Assembly (NCBI RefSeq): GCF_944387805.1
Contig: NZ_CALXGI010000025.1
Coordinates: forward strand, 1-35,831
Source: an uncultured Pseudoflavonifractor sp.
Lineage (GTDB): Bacteria; Bacillota; Clostridia; Oscillospirales; Oscillospiraceae
DNA length: 35,831 nucleotides
Reading direction: 5' to 3'
A program made the position numbers and the translations under genes. Positions 21,980-29,098 of the stretch are shown piece by piece. The notes under the pieces were generated by a model that was not told the origin of the DNA, did not search any database, and was given only the letters and a program-made list of their open reading frames with translations. Every line of letters begins with the position of its first letter. Position 1 is the first letter of the stretch.

Positions 21980-22489
21980 ATGTTTCGGGAGATGAGAAGA
22001 AAGCGCCAAGCCCTGCCCCAAGAGGAAGTTTCTGCCGTGTTAGAGCGGGGGACCTCCGGCGTGCTGGCCCTGGCCGGTGAGGACGGGTACCCCTACGCGG
22101 TGCCTATCAGCTATGTGTACGACGGGGAGAAGTTCTATTTTCACTGCGCCAGGGCAGGCCACAAGCTGGACGCCATCCGGCGGGAACCGAAGGCCTCCTT
22201 CTGCGTGATTGATCAGGATCAAATCGTCCCGGCGGAGTACACTACCTATTTTCGCAGCGTCATTGCTTTCGGCAGGCTCCGCGTCCTGGAGGACGAGGGA
22301 GAAAAGCGGGCCGCCATTGAGAAGCTGGCGGCCAAGTACGCGCCGGACCAGCCTGTTGACGCCCGCGCCCAGGCCATTGACCGGGAATGGCTGCCTCTCT
22401 GTATGCTGGAGATGACAGTAGAGCATCTCACGGGAAAAGAGGCCATCGAGCTCGCCGGAAAAAGGCCGCAGCCTTATAAATCGGAATAA
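21980..22489 (+). CDS. Pyridoxamine 5'-phosphate oxidase-like flavin-binding protein
   Basis: The 169-residue protein has the split-barrel flavin-binding fold. MRRKRQALPQEEVSAVLERGTSGVLALAGEDGYPYAVPISYVYDGEKFYFHCARAGHKLDAIRREPKASFCVID is the standard pattern of the NimA/PPOX-like family, whose members bind FMN or F420 and some of which reduce nitroimidazoles. A His in FHCARAGHKLD is at the conserved place. The specific reaction is unknown. GGAGGAG precedes the ATG. The gene follows a promoter and a terminator-like leader, suggesting conditional expression. Confidence 0.85.
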   Translation: MFREMRRKRQALPQEEVSAVLERGTSGVLALAGEDGYPYAVPISYVYDGEKFYFHCARAGHKLDAIRREPKASFCVIDQDQIVPAEYTTYFRSVIAFGRLRVLEDEGEKRAAIEKLAAKYAPDQPVDARAQAIDREWLPLCMLEMTVEHLTGKEAIELAGKRPQPYKSE

Positions 22490-22538
22490 ATTATCACCTG
22501 ATATCAAAACCCGCCGGGGTTCTCTTTCATGGGGAGTA

Positions 22539-22570
22539 GGCCAGCGTTACACAAACGCTGGCCTTTTTTG
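22539..22570 (+). terminator. Terminator of the flavin-binding protein gene
   Basis: GGCCAGCGTT pairs with AACGCTGGCC around a five-base loop, followed by TTTTTTG. Confidence 0.88.
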
Positions 22571-22616
22571 TAAAAGAAAAAGCAACAGCATGACGCGAAA
22601 AGCGCCATGCTGTTGC
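22570..22616 (-). terminator. Terminator of the DUF134/NifX-like operon
   Basis: On the minus strand GCAACAGCATG pairs with CATGCTGTTGC, with an inner CGC/GCG stem, followed by TTTTTCTTTTA. Confidence 0.85.
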
Positions 22617-22688
22617 CTATTTGATATTCTGAACCGCTTTTTCCAAGCCCGCCTAAAAGCAGTCCCCGGTCTCTTCTTCCGGTCCTGC

Positions 22689-23090
22689 TCAGCCGCCGCA
22701 GTGGCTGCCGCAGGCGTGGCTGTGGTCGTGACCGCGGCACTCATGGTGGCCATGGTCGTGGTGGTGGCAGGTGGGCTCCACATTGCGGGCCAGATTGCCG
22801 CCCAGCAGGGCCTCCACAGCCGCATCAGCATCGCCGGTCACACCGGCATAAAGGGTGATGCCCGCCTCATTCAGGGCGGCAATGGCGCCGCCGCCGATAC
22901 CGCCGCAGATCAGGGTGTCCACGCCCAGGCCCTTCAGGAACCCGGCCAGAGCTCCGTGGCCGCTGCCGTTGGTGGGCTCCACGGCGGAAGAGATCACTGC
23001 GCCATTGTCCACGCTGTACACCTTAAACTGCTCGGTGTGTCCGAAGTGCTGAAAAATCTGTCCATTCTCGTAAGTGACTGCAATCTTCAT
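22689..23090 (-). CDS. NifX/NifB-type (dinitrogenase cofactor biosynthesis domain) protein
   Basis: The 133-residue protein has the small Nif-cofactor biosynthesis (MTH1175-like) fold: MKIAVTYENGQIFQHFGHTEQFKVYSVD, then GLGVDTLICGGIGGGAIAALNEAGITLYAGVTGDADAAVEALL. In non-nitrogen-fixing anaerobes these proteins probably bind or carry metal clusters. The last 30 residues are almost all His, Cys, Asp and Gly and look like a metal-binding tail. The start at 23090 has GGAGGAG eight bases upstream; the ATG overlaps the stop of the DUF134 gene (ATGA), so the two are coupled. No other nif genes are present. Confidence 0.87.
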   Translation of the reverse strand: MKIAVTYENGQIFQHFGHTEQFKVYSVDNGAVISSAVEPTNGSGHGALAGFLKGLGVDTLICGGIGGGAIAALNEAGITLYAGVTGDADAAVEALLGGNLARNVEPTCHHHDHGHHECRGHDHSHACGSHCGG

Positions 23091-23449
23091 CTGTCTTCTC
23101 CTCCAAAACACTGTTTTTTCCGGCAGCCGCCCCGGCGGTGGCAGCAGCCCGGCCCGTCACACAGGCGGTAATTCCCCCCGGCGATGACCAGCCGCTTTCC
23201 ATTGACCAGAGCGTCGGCCAGCTTGCGGCGGGCGCTGTCGCAGATGCCGGTGACCGTGGTGCGGGCAATCTCCATCTGCTCCGCACAGGCCTCCTGAGTC
23301 AGCCCCTCCAGATCCAGCAGGCGGATGACTTCAAACTCGTCCACCGTCAGCACCACCGGCTCCTCCGGCCCGGGCCGCTCTCCCACCGGGGCAAAGCCCG
23401 CCCAGCCGGGCAGCTGGCACACCCTTCTGCACTTCTGAGGTCTGGGCAT
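23087..23449 (-). CDS. DUF134 family DNA-binding protein
   Basis: The 120-residue protein is the DUF134 family: an N-terminal Cys-containing segment (PRPQKCRRVCQLP), the signature EPVVLTVDEFEVIRLLDLEGLTQEACAEQM, a sigma-region-4-like helix-turn-helix (EIARTTVTGICDSARRKLADALVNGKRLVI) and a Cys-rich tail (CDGPGCCHRRGGCRKKQC). Family members are thought to regulate transcription, and the cysteines may sense metal or redox state. GGAGGGGG precedes the ATG. It is encoded with the NifX-like gene, a frequent pairing. Its promoter carries two palindromes that may be its own operators. Confidence 0.88.
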   Translation of the reverse strand: MPRPQKCRRVCQLPGWAGFAPVGERPGPEEPVVLTVDEFEVIRLLDLEGLTQEACAEQMEIARTTVTGICDSARRKLADALVNGKRLVIAGGNYRLCDGPGCCHRRGGCRKKQCFGGEDR

Positions 23450-23467
23450 CTGTTCCCCCTCCGTTTC

Positions 23468-23510
23468 TGACTTATGTCAGTTATTATACTCTGTTTCTGA
23501 CATATGTCAA
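23468..23510 (-). promoter_or_regulatory. Consensus promoter with two 12-bp palindromic operators
   Basis: On the minus strand TTGACA (23505-23510) and TATAAT (23483-23488) are 16 bp apart. TGACATATGTCA (23498-23509) is a perfect palindrome overlapping the -35 box, and a near copy TGACTTATGTCA (23468-23479, plus strand) covers the start-site region. Their centres are 30 bp apart, close to three helical turns, and each is preceded by TTTC. Confidence 0.8.
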
Positions 23511-23515
23511 GTATT

Positions 23516-24148
23516 TCAGAGACATATCTCCCGCCGCTCCCATACAACCAATAACGTCCCCTCTTCCACTGACACCCGGGAAGGGACGCCGGTGAACTCG
23601 TTGCTCACGCCCAGGGAAAAACCGTTGTCCAGCTCCGCGCCGGCGAGAGAATATTTCAGGCCCTCAATGGTCACGCCTCTCGCCCTGTCTGAGTGGGCAA
23701 ACACCGAGATCATCCCCCGATTCTCCGGGCCGAATTCCAGCGCCCCGGCGGTGATGGCTGTGGCGGTCCAGTCCGGGCCGTACAGCCACCCCTGCTCCCC
23801 CCGTCGGGAGAGCCAGGCCAGCAGTTGGAGATTGGCCAGGGTGTGGTCAAACCGCCCGCCTGTTCCGCCGAAGATGTGGAATTGGCGGTAGCCCCGGTCC
23901 TGTCCCAGCCGGACGGCGGCCATAGTGTCGGTGTCATCCTTCATCCTGGGCAGGCGCACCAGCGGAGCCACGCCGGCGGGCTCCGCCATGGAGTCAAAGT
24001 CCCCTACCACCAGATCGGGTTCCAGTCCCTTGTCCTTCAGCCAGGCGTAGCCGCCGTCGGCGGCAATGAGCAGATCTCCCTGCTCCGGCACAGGCAGAAT
24101 CTTGATCCGTTCGCCCGCACCGACAATATAGCAATTTCCACAAGTCAT
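23516..24148 (-). CDS. thiN: Thiamine pyrophosphokinase
   Basis: The 210-residue protein transfers pyrophosphate from ATP to thiamine, giving thiamine diphosphate in the cytoplasm. Visible family motifs are LLIAADGGYAWLKDKGLEPDLVVGDFDSM (nucleotide and metal binding), KDDTDTMAAV and FGGTGGRFDHTLANLQLLAWL. The C-terminal region with EGLKYSLAGAELDNGFSLGVSNEF is the thiamine-binding beta domain. Length fits the family. GTGAGGAAAAG precedes the ATG. It ends only a few bases before the DUF134 promoter, so read-through into DUF134 is possible. Confidence 0.93.
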   Translation of the reverse strand: MTCGNCYIVGAGERIKILPVPEQGDLLIAADGGYAWLKDKGLEPDLVVGDFDSMAEPAGVAPLVRLPRMKDDTDTMAAVRLGQDRGYRQFHIFGGTGGRFDHTLANLQLLAWLSRRGEQGWLYGPDWTATAITAGALEFGPENRGMISVFAHSDRARGVTIEGLKYSLAGAELDNGFSLGVSNEFTGVPSRVSVEEGTLLVVWERREICL

Positions 24149-24220
24149 GGTCTTTTCCTCACTTTATGCTGCGATATCCGGGTTTTGCCCGGCTTTTTGT
24201 ACGTTTGGCTTATGCTCTCT

Positions 24221-24249
24221 ATCCTAACATACTCCGCCCCGGGGCGCAA
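24221..24249 (-). promoter_or_regulatory. Possible promoter of thiN
   Basis: On the minus strand TTGCGC (24244-24249) and TAGGAT (24221-24226) are 17 bp apart, about 75 bp upstream of thiN. Both boxes are imperfect. Confidence 0.4.
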
Positions 24250-24277
24250 GGCGCCCTATTTTTTGGTAAAAAAATAC

Positions 24278-24306
24278 TTGACAGACAGAGGGCTTGTGGA
24301 TAAAAT
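24278..24306 (+). promoter_or_regulatory. Predicted sigma-A promoter of the fatty acid synthesis operon
   Basis: TTGACA (24278-24283) and TAAAAT (24301-24306) are separated by 17 bp. Transcription should begin around 24313, inside the AT-rich leader. Confidence 0.8.
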
Positions 24307-24314
24307 AACGCTTA

Positions 24315-24350
24315 AATTATTTTACTTAAAAATTTTTAATTAAAATAATT
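24315..24350. promoter_or_regulatory. 36-bp AT-only palindrome, likely operator of the fatty acid operon
   Basis: Bases 24315-24332 and 24333-24350 are reverse complements except for one pair (C at 24325). The central TTAAAAATTTTTAA is itself perfect. TAAAATAA also occurs at 24301, 24341 and 24354. It sits directly at and after the expected start point, so a bound protein would block transcription. Confidence 0.65.
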
Positions 24351-24377
24351 GAATAAAATAATAAGGAGTACGCTATC

Positions 24378-24608
24378 ATGACTTTCGAAGAAATGCGCGA
24401 CATCATTGTGGAGACCCTGAGCTGTGATGCTGAGGACGTGACCATGGAGGCTTCTCTGGCTGAGGACCTGGGCGCCGACTCTCTGGCCGCTGTGGAGCTG
24501 TCCATGGCTCTGGAGGAGGCCTCCGGCGTGACCATCGAAGACGAGGACCTGCCCAACATGAAGACCGTGGGCGATCTGATGGCCTACATCGAGTCCCACA
24601 AGGCCTGA
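24378..24608 (+). CDS. acpP: Acyl carrier protein
   Basis: The 76-residue acidic protein carries growing acyl chains on a 4'-phosphopantetheine arm. The attachment Ser35 lies in the LGADSLAAVEL motif, and VTIEDEDLPNMKTVGDLMAYIE is the usual helix III region. Length is standard. AAGGAG lies upstream of the ATG. It is the first gene of the operon, whereas in many Firmicutes it follows fabH; its own strong promoter suits the high amounts of ACP needed. Confidence 0.97.
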   Translation: MTFEEMRDIIVETLSCDAEDVTMEASLAEDLGADSLAAVELSMALEEASGVTIEDEDLPNMKTVGDLMAYIESHKA

Positions 24609-24618
24609 GGCACTGCCC

Positions 24619-25044
24619 ATGAGCAATCAGGACGTGTTTGAGCTGATGGCCCGCTTCGAGGGCAGCACGGCCGTCAGCATGAAGTTCACCTGCAAGGACT
24701 TCTCCCTGGAGCTGAGCAAGGCGGCAGGCTCTGCCCCCGCCGCCGCGCCTGTGGCGGCGGCCCCCGCAGTCTCCGCCGCTCCTGCCGCGCCTGCGGAGGA
24801 TGAGGGCAGCGTCATCACCGCTCCCCTGGTGGGTACTTACTATGCCTCCCCCTCTCCCGGCGCCGCCCCCTTTGTCTCTGTGGGCGATCAGGTGAAGAAG
24901 GGGCAGACGGTCTGCCTGATGGAGGCCATGAAGATGATGAATGAGGTCACCGCTCCCTGCGACTGCGTCATTGAGGCGCTGCTCCAGGAGGACGGCGCTC
25001 TGGTCTCCTTCGGCGCCCCCCTGCTGCGCTATAAGGCGGTCTGA
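24619..25044 (+). CDS. accB: Acetyl-CoA carboxylase biotin carboxyl carrier protein
   Basis: The 141-residue protein carries the biotin used by acetyl-CoA carboxylase. The C-terminal biotinyl domain has the CLMEAMKMMNEV motif with the biotinylated Lys. The N-terminal part (DVFELMARFEGSTAVSMKF) is followed by an Ala/Pro linker (about residues 40-60) typical of AccB. It begins ten bases after acpP and its stop is just before accC. The spacing to a recognisable ribosome site (GAGG) is adequate. Confidence 0.95.
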   Translation: MSNQDVFELMARFEGSTAVSMKFTCKDFSLELSKAAGSAPAAAPVAAAPAVSAAPAAPAEDEGSVITAPLVGTYYASPSPGAAPFVSVGDQVKKGQTVCLMEAMKMMNEVTAPCDCVIEALLQEDGALVSFGAPLLRYKAV

Positions 25045-25047
25045 GCC

Positions 25048-26430
25048 ATGTTCAAGCGGATTTTGATTGCCAACCGGGGGGAGATTGCCCTCCGGGTCCT
25101 GCGGGCCTGCCGGGAAATGGACATCGATACCGTGGCGGTCTACTCTCAGGCCGACGCGGACGCCCTCCACGTCCAGTTTGCCGGCAGCGCCTACTGTGTC
25201 GGCCCGGCCAAGGCGGCCGACAGCTATCTGAACATGGGTGCCATTCTCACCGTGGCCAAAGCCGCGGGCTGCGACGCCATCCATCCGGGCTACGGCTTCC
25301 TGTCGGAGAACGACGCCTTTGCCGACGCCTGCCAGGAGGAGGGCATCACCTTTATCGGCCCCTCCGGCGACGTGATCCGGGCCATGGGCAACAAGGCCTC
25401 CGCCCGGGCGCTGATGCAGAAGGCGGGTGTGCCCGTGGTGCCTGGCTCCGACGGCCCGGTGCCCGACGCCCAGACCGCCAAGGCTGTGGCCGATTCCATC
25501 GGCTATCCGGTGCTCATCAAGGCCTCCGCCGGCGGCGGCGGCCGGGGCATGCGCCGGGTGTACGACCCGGAGAGCTTTATCTCCCTCTTTGAGGAGGCCC
25601 GGGCCGAGTCGATGGCCTGCTTCGGCAGCGGCGAAATGTACCTGGAGAAGCTGATTCTGGATCCCCGGCACATTGAGTTCCAGATTCTGGCCGACCGCCA
25701 CGGCAACGTCATTCACCTGGGGGATCGGGACTGCTCCATCCAGCGCCGCAATCAGAAGATGCTGGAGGAGGCTCCCTCCAAGGCCCTCACCCCCGAACTG
25801 CGGGAGCAGATGGGCGCCGCCGCCGTGGCCGCCGCCAAAGCGGCGGGCTATGAGAACGCCGGCACCATCGAGTTCGTGCTGGACAGCGAGGGTCACTTCT
25901 ACTTCATTGAGATGAACACCCGGATTCAGGTGGAACACCCCATCACTGAGATGGTCACCGGCACCGACCTGGTGCGGGAGCAGATCCGCATCGCCGCGGG
26001 CCTGCCTTTGTCCCTGACTCAGGAGGACGTAAAGCTCCAGGGCCACGCCATTGAGTGCCGCATCAACGCTGAGGACCCGGCCAACGGCTTCCGCCCCTGT
26101 CCGGGCAAGACGGAGTTTCTTCACCTCCCCGGCGGCTGCGGCGTGCGGGTAGACTCCGCCCTGTACACTGGCTATGAGCTCTCCCCCTTCTACGACTCCC
26201 TGGCCGCCAAAATCATCGTCCACGCCCCCACCCGGCTGGAAGCCATCCGCCGGATGCGCCGGGCCCTGGAGGAACTGATTGTGGAGGGGTACGCCACCAA
26301 CGCCGAGCTGCTCCACCAGATTCTGTACCACCCGGACTTTGTCCGCGGAAGCTGCACCACCGGTTTCCTGGACCGTGAGCTGAAAGCGCTCCTGTCCTGG
26401 AGCCGCTGCGGAAGCGAGGAGAAGCAATGA
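25048..26430 (+). CDS. accC: Acetyl-CoA carboxylase biotin carboxylase subunit
   Basis: The 460-residue ATP-grasp enzyme carboxylates biotin on AccB using ATP and bicarbonate. It starts with FKRILIANRGEIALRVLRAC, has HPGYGFLSEN, the ATP-binding glycine loop ASAGGGGRGMRRV, and the catalytic region FIEMNTRIQVEHPITEMVTGTDLV. Length and order are standard. Its end overlaps the accD start by four bases (ATGA). Confidence 0.97.
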   Translation: MFKRILIANRGEIALRVLRACREMDIDTVAVYSQADADALHVQFAGSAYCVGPAKAADSYLNMGAILTVAKAAGCDAIHPGYGFLSENDAFADACQEEGITFIGPSGDVIRAMGNKASARALMQKAGVPVVPGSDGPVPDAQTAKAVADSIGYPVLIKASAGGGGRGMRRVYDPESFISLFEEARAESMACFGSGEMYLEKLILDPRHIEFQILADRHGNVIHLGDRDCSIQRRNQKMLEEAPSKALTPELREQMGAAAVAAAKAAGYENAGTIEFVLDSEGHFYFIEMNTRIQVEHPITEMVTGTDLVREQIRIAAGLPLSLTQEDVKLQGHAIECRINAEDPANGFRPCPGKTEFLHLPGGCGVRVDSALYTGYELSPFYDSLAAKIIVHAPTRLEAIRRMRRALEELIVEGYATNAELLHQILYHPDFVRGSCTTGFLDRELKALLSWSRCGSEEKQ

Positions 26431-27287
26431 GCAACGTATTTACCCGCCGCCGCGAAAAGCTGCTGGCGCTCAAGAGCCTGCGCAGCGGCGGCCCCCGCTC
26501 CGCCCCCGCCCCGGCCTGCCCCGCCTGCGGGGCCGAGGTGCCCAGGGGCGAGCTGCACAAGAACCTCTATGTCTGCCCCCGCTGCGGCCATCACCACGCC
26601 GTCAGCGCCTACTACCGGCTCAGCCTCGTCCTGGACCCGGGCACCTTCCGGGAACTGGACGAGCGGCTGGCCTCCGCCGACCCCCTGGCCTTCCCCGGCT
26701 ATGCCGGGAAGCTGGCCGACGCGGGGCGGCGCACCGGCCTGAGTGAGGCCGTGGTCACCGCCACGGGCCGCATCGAGGGCCGCAGGACGGCTGTCGGCGT
26801 GCTGGACAGCCGCTTTTTCATGGGCAGCATGAGCGCCGCCGTGGGGGAGAAGATCACCCGCCTGGTGGAGTACGCCGAGAAGAACCGCCTGCCCCTCATC
26901 CTGTTCTCCGCCAGCGGCGGAGCCCGGATGCAGGAGGGCATCCTCTCCCTGATGCAGATGGCCAAGACCGCCGCCGCCCTGGAGCACTTCTCCGCCGCCG
27001 GCGGGCTGTACATCTCGGTCTTTACCCACCCCACCACCGGCGGCGTCACCGCCAGCTTTGCCAGCCTGGGCGACTATATGCTGGCCGAGCCGGAGGCTCT
27101 GGTGGGCTTTGCCGGCCCCCGGGTGGTGGAGCAGACCATCGGCCAGCCGGTGCCCGAGGGCTTCCAGAGCGCCGAGTACCAGCTTGACCACGGCTTCCTG
27201 GACGCGGTGGTGCCCCGCAGGGAGCTGCGCGCCACGCTGAGCCGCCTGCTGCGGCTCCATGATCCGAAGGGAGGCCGCGACCGATGA
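26427..27287 (+). CDS. accD: Acetyl-CoA carboxylase carboxyltransferase subunit beta
   Basis: The 286-residue protein is the zinc-ribbon half of the carboxyltransferase that moves CO2 from biotin to acetyl-CoA. The ribbon is CPACGAEVPRGELHKNLYVCPRCGHH (about residues 31-56), followed by the crotonase-like fold with FSASGGARMQEGILSLMQMAK and FTHPTTGGVTASFASLGD. GAGGAG precedes the ATG. It overlaps accC and accA by four bases at each end, so the ACC subunits are translationally coupled. Confidence 0.97.
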   Translation: MSNVFTRRREKLLALKSLRSGGPRSAPAPACPACGAEVPRGELHKNLYVCPRCGHHHAVSAYYRLSLVLDPGTFRELDERLASADPLAFPGYAGKLADAGRRTGLSEAVVTATGRIEGRRTAVGVLDSRFFMGSMSAAVGEKITRLVEYAEKNRLPLILFSASGGARMQEGILSLMQMAKTAAALEHFSAAGGLYISVFTHPTTGGVTASFASLGDYMLAEPEALVGFAGPRVVEQTIGQPVPEGFQSAEYQLDHGFLDAVVPRRELRATLSRLLRLHDPKGGRDR

Positions 27288-28105
27288 ATCAGACCCTTAC
27301 CCCCGTCCAGCGGGTGGCCCTGGCCCGGAACCCCCAGCGGCCGGGCACGGCGGACTTTATCTCCGCCCTCTTTACCGACTTCTTTGAGCTGCGGGGCGAC
27401 CGCCACTTCGGCGAAGACCCCAGCATTCTGGGCGGCGTAGCTCTCTACCACGGCCAGCCCGTTACCGTCATCGGCCACCGGAAGGGCCGCACTCTGGAGG
27501 AGAACCTGAAGTTCAACTTCGGCATGCCCAGCCCCGAGGGGTACCGGAAGGCCCAGCGGCTGATGGAGCAGGCGGAGAAGTTCCGCCGCCCCGTCATCAC
27601 CTTTATCGACACTCCCGGCGCCTACCCCGGCCTGGAGGCCGAGGCCAGAGGCCAGGGCGAGGCCATTGCCAGATGTCTGTCCATTCTCTCCGCCCTGACG
27701 GTGCCCGTCATCTCGGTGGTCACCGGCGAAGGCGGCAGCGGCGGCGCCCTGGCGCTGGGCGTGGGCAACAGCGTGCTCATGCTGGAGAACGCGGTGTATT
27801 CCGTCCTCTCACCCGAGGGGTTCGCCGCTATTTTGTGGAAGGACGCCTCCCGCAGCAATGAGGCCTGCGACGTGATGAAGCTCACCGCCGCCGACCTGCT
27901 GGAGCTGGGCGTTATTGATGAGATTATTCCTGAGCCCGAGGGCGGAGCCCACACCGCCCCCGGCGCCGTGTTCACCGCCGTGGACGACGCCATCAGCCGG
28001 AGTCTGGCGCCCCTGCTCAAGCTGAGCGGCTCCGCTCTGGCCCGGCAGCGCTACAAAAAATTCCGTGCCATGGGAAATCAGGCCATAAGGAGGGATCGGG
28101 GATGA
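27284..28105 (+). CDS. accA: Acetyl-CoA carboxylase carboxyltransferase subunit alpha
   Basis: The 273-residue protein pairs with AccD to form malonyl-CoA. Visible signatures are FFELRGDRHFGEDPSILGG, FGMPSPEGYRKAQRLMEQAEKF, FIDTPGAYPGLEAEARGQGEAIA and the oxyanion loop GEGGSGGALALGVGN. It is a little shorter than the roughly 320-residue E. coli protein because the N-terminal helical extension is reduced, as in other Firmicutes. GGGAGG precedes the ATG and its stop overlaps fabH by four bases. Confidence 0.96.
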   Translation: MNQTLTPVQRVALARNPQRPGTADFISALFTDFFELRGDRHFGEDPSILGGVALYHGQPVTVIGHRKGRTLEENLKFNFGMPSPEGYRKAQRLMEQAEKFRRPVITFIDTPGAYPGLEAEARGQGEAIARCLSILSALTVPVISVVTGEGGSGGALALGVGNSVLMLENAVYSVLSPEGFAAILWKDASRSNEACDVMKLTAADLLELGVIDEIIPEPEGGAHTAPGAVFTAVDDAISRSLAPLLKLSGSALARQRYKKFRAMGNQAIRRDRG

Positions 28106-29061
28106 ACGGTATCAAGCTCTGCGGCACCGGCGCCGCAGCCCCGGCCAAGATTGTTACCAACGACGACATGGCCGCCATGGTGGAGACCAGCGACGAGTGG
28201 ATTACCACCCGCACCGGCATCAAGGAGCGGCACTACTGCACCGATGAGACCCAGCTCTCTCTCTGCATGGACGCCGCCCGCCAGGCCATAGACCGGGCCG
28301 GCATCTCTCCCGCCGACCTGGGGGTGTGCCTGGTGGCCACCATCTCCCCCGACTTTATTACCCCTTCCGTCTCCTGCCTGCTCCAGCATGAGCTGGGCCT
28401 GCCCGAGGACTGTCTGTGCATGGACCTGAACGCGGCCTGCTCCGGCTTCCTCTATGGGCTGCATACCGCCCAGTGCCTGCTGGATACCTGTCCCAGAAAG
28501 TATGGCCTGGTGGTGGGCGGCGAGGCCTTTACCCGCCTGGTGGACTTCACCGACCGCACCACCTGCATCCTCTTTGGCGACGGCGCAGGCGCCGCTGTGG
28601 TCCGGTCCGGGCCTGACTGTCCTGTGCTCCACACCGTGGTGGGAGCCCGGGGGGACGAGAAGGTCCTCTACATCCCCGGCGCGGGCACCGGCGTTCCTCC
28701 GTATATCCATATGGAAGGCACCGCCGTGTTCAAATTCGCGGTGGAGACCGTGCCCAAGTGCATTACCCAGGTGCTGGAACAGGCCCACATGACCGCCGAG
28801 GACATCGACCTGTTTGTGCTCCACCAGGCCAATGAACGCATCATCGACCGGGTGGTAAAGAACCTGCACCTTCCCCCGGAGAAGTGCCCCAAGAACATCG
28901 CCAAATACGGCAACACCTCCGCCGCCAGCATCCCGCTGCTGCTCCATGAGCTGTGCGCCTCGGGCGCCCTCAAGCCCGGCATGCGGGCTCTTCTCTCCGG
29001 TTTCGGCGGCGGCCTGACCTGGGGCGGCGCCATTCTGGAGCTGGACGGGGAAGCACACTAA
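28102..29061 (+). CDS. fabH: 3-oxoacyl-ACP synthase III
   Basis: The 319-residue enzyme starts fatty acid chains by joining acetyl- or branched acyl-CoA to malonyl-ACP. The catalytic triad is visible: Cys in LNAACSGFLYGL, His in FVLHQANERI and Asn in YGNTSAASIP. TSDEWITTRTGIKERHY is the usual N-terminal signature. AAGGAGG precedes the ATG. The start overlaps accA, so initiation of fatty acid synthesis is coupled to malonyl-CoA supply. Confidence 0.97.
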   Translation: MNGIKLCGTGAAAPAKIVTNDDMAAMVETSDEWITTRTGIKERHYCTDETQLSLCMDAARQAIDRAGISPADLGVCLVATISPDFITPSVSCLLQHELGLPEDCLCMDLNAACSGFLYGLHTAQCLLDTCPRKYGLVVGGEAFTRLVDFTDRTTCILFGDGAGAAVVRSGPDCPVLHTVVGARGDEKVLYIPGAGTGVPPYIHMEGTAVFKFAVETVPKCITQVLEQAHMTAEDIDLFVLHQANERIIDRVVKNLHLPPEKCPKNIAKYGNTSAASIPLLLHELCASGALKPGMRALLSGFGGGLTWGGAILELDGEAH

Positions 29062-29098
29062 AAAATCTGAACGCGCCGGCAGGCGCATGGAGGTCTCT

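Noticed and set aside
22689..23090. Nitrogen fixation genes
   Set aside because: The NifX-like domain is common in non-fixing anaerobes and no other nif gene is in the window.
24403..26427. Minus-strand open frame of 674 codons
   Set aside because: It is a shadow of acpP, accB and accC; those have family motifs and ribosome sites, and this frame has none.
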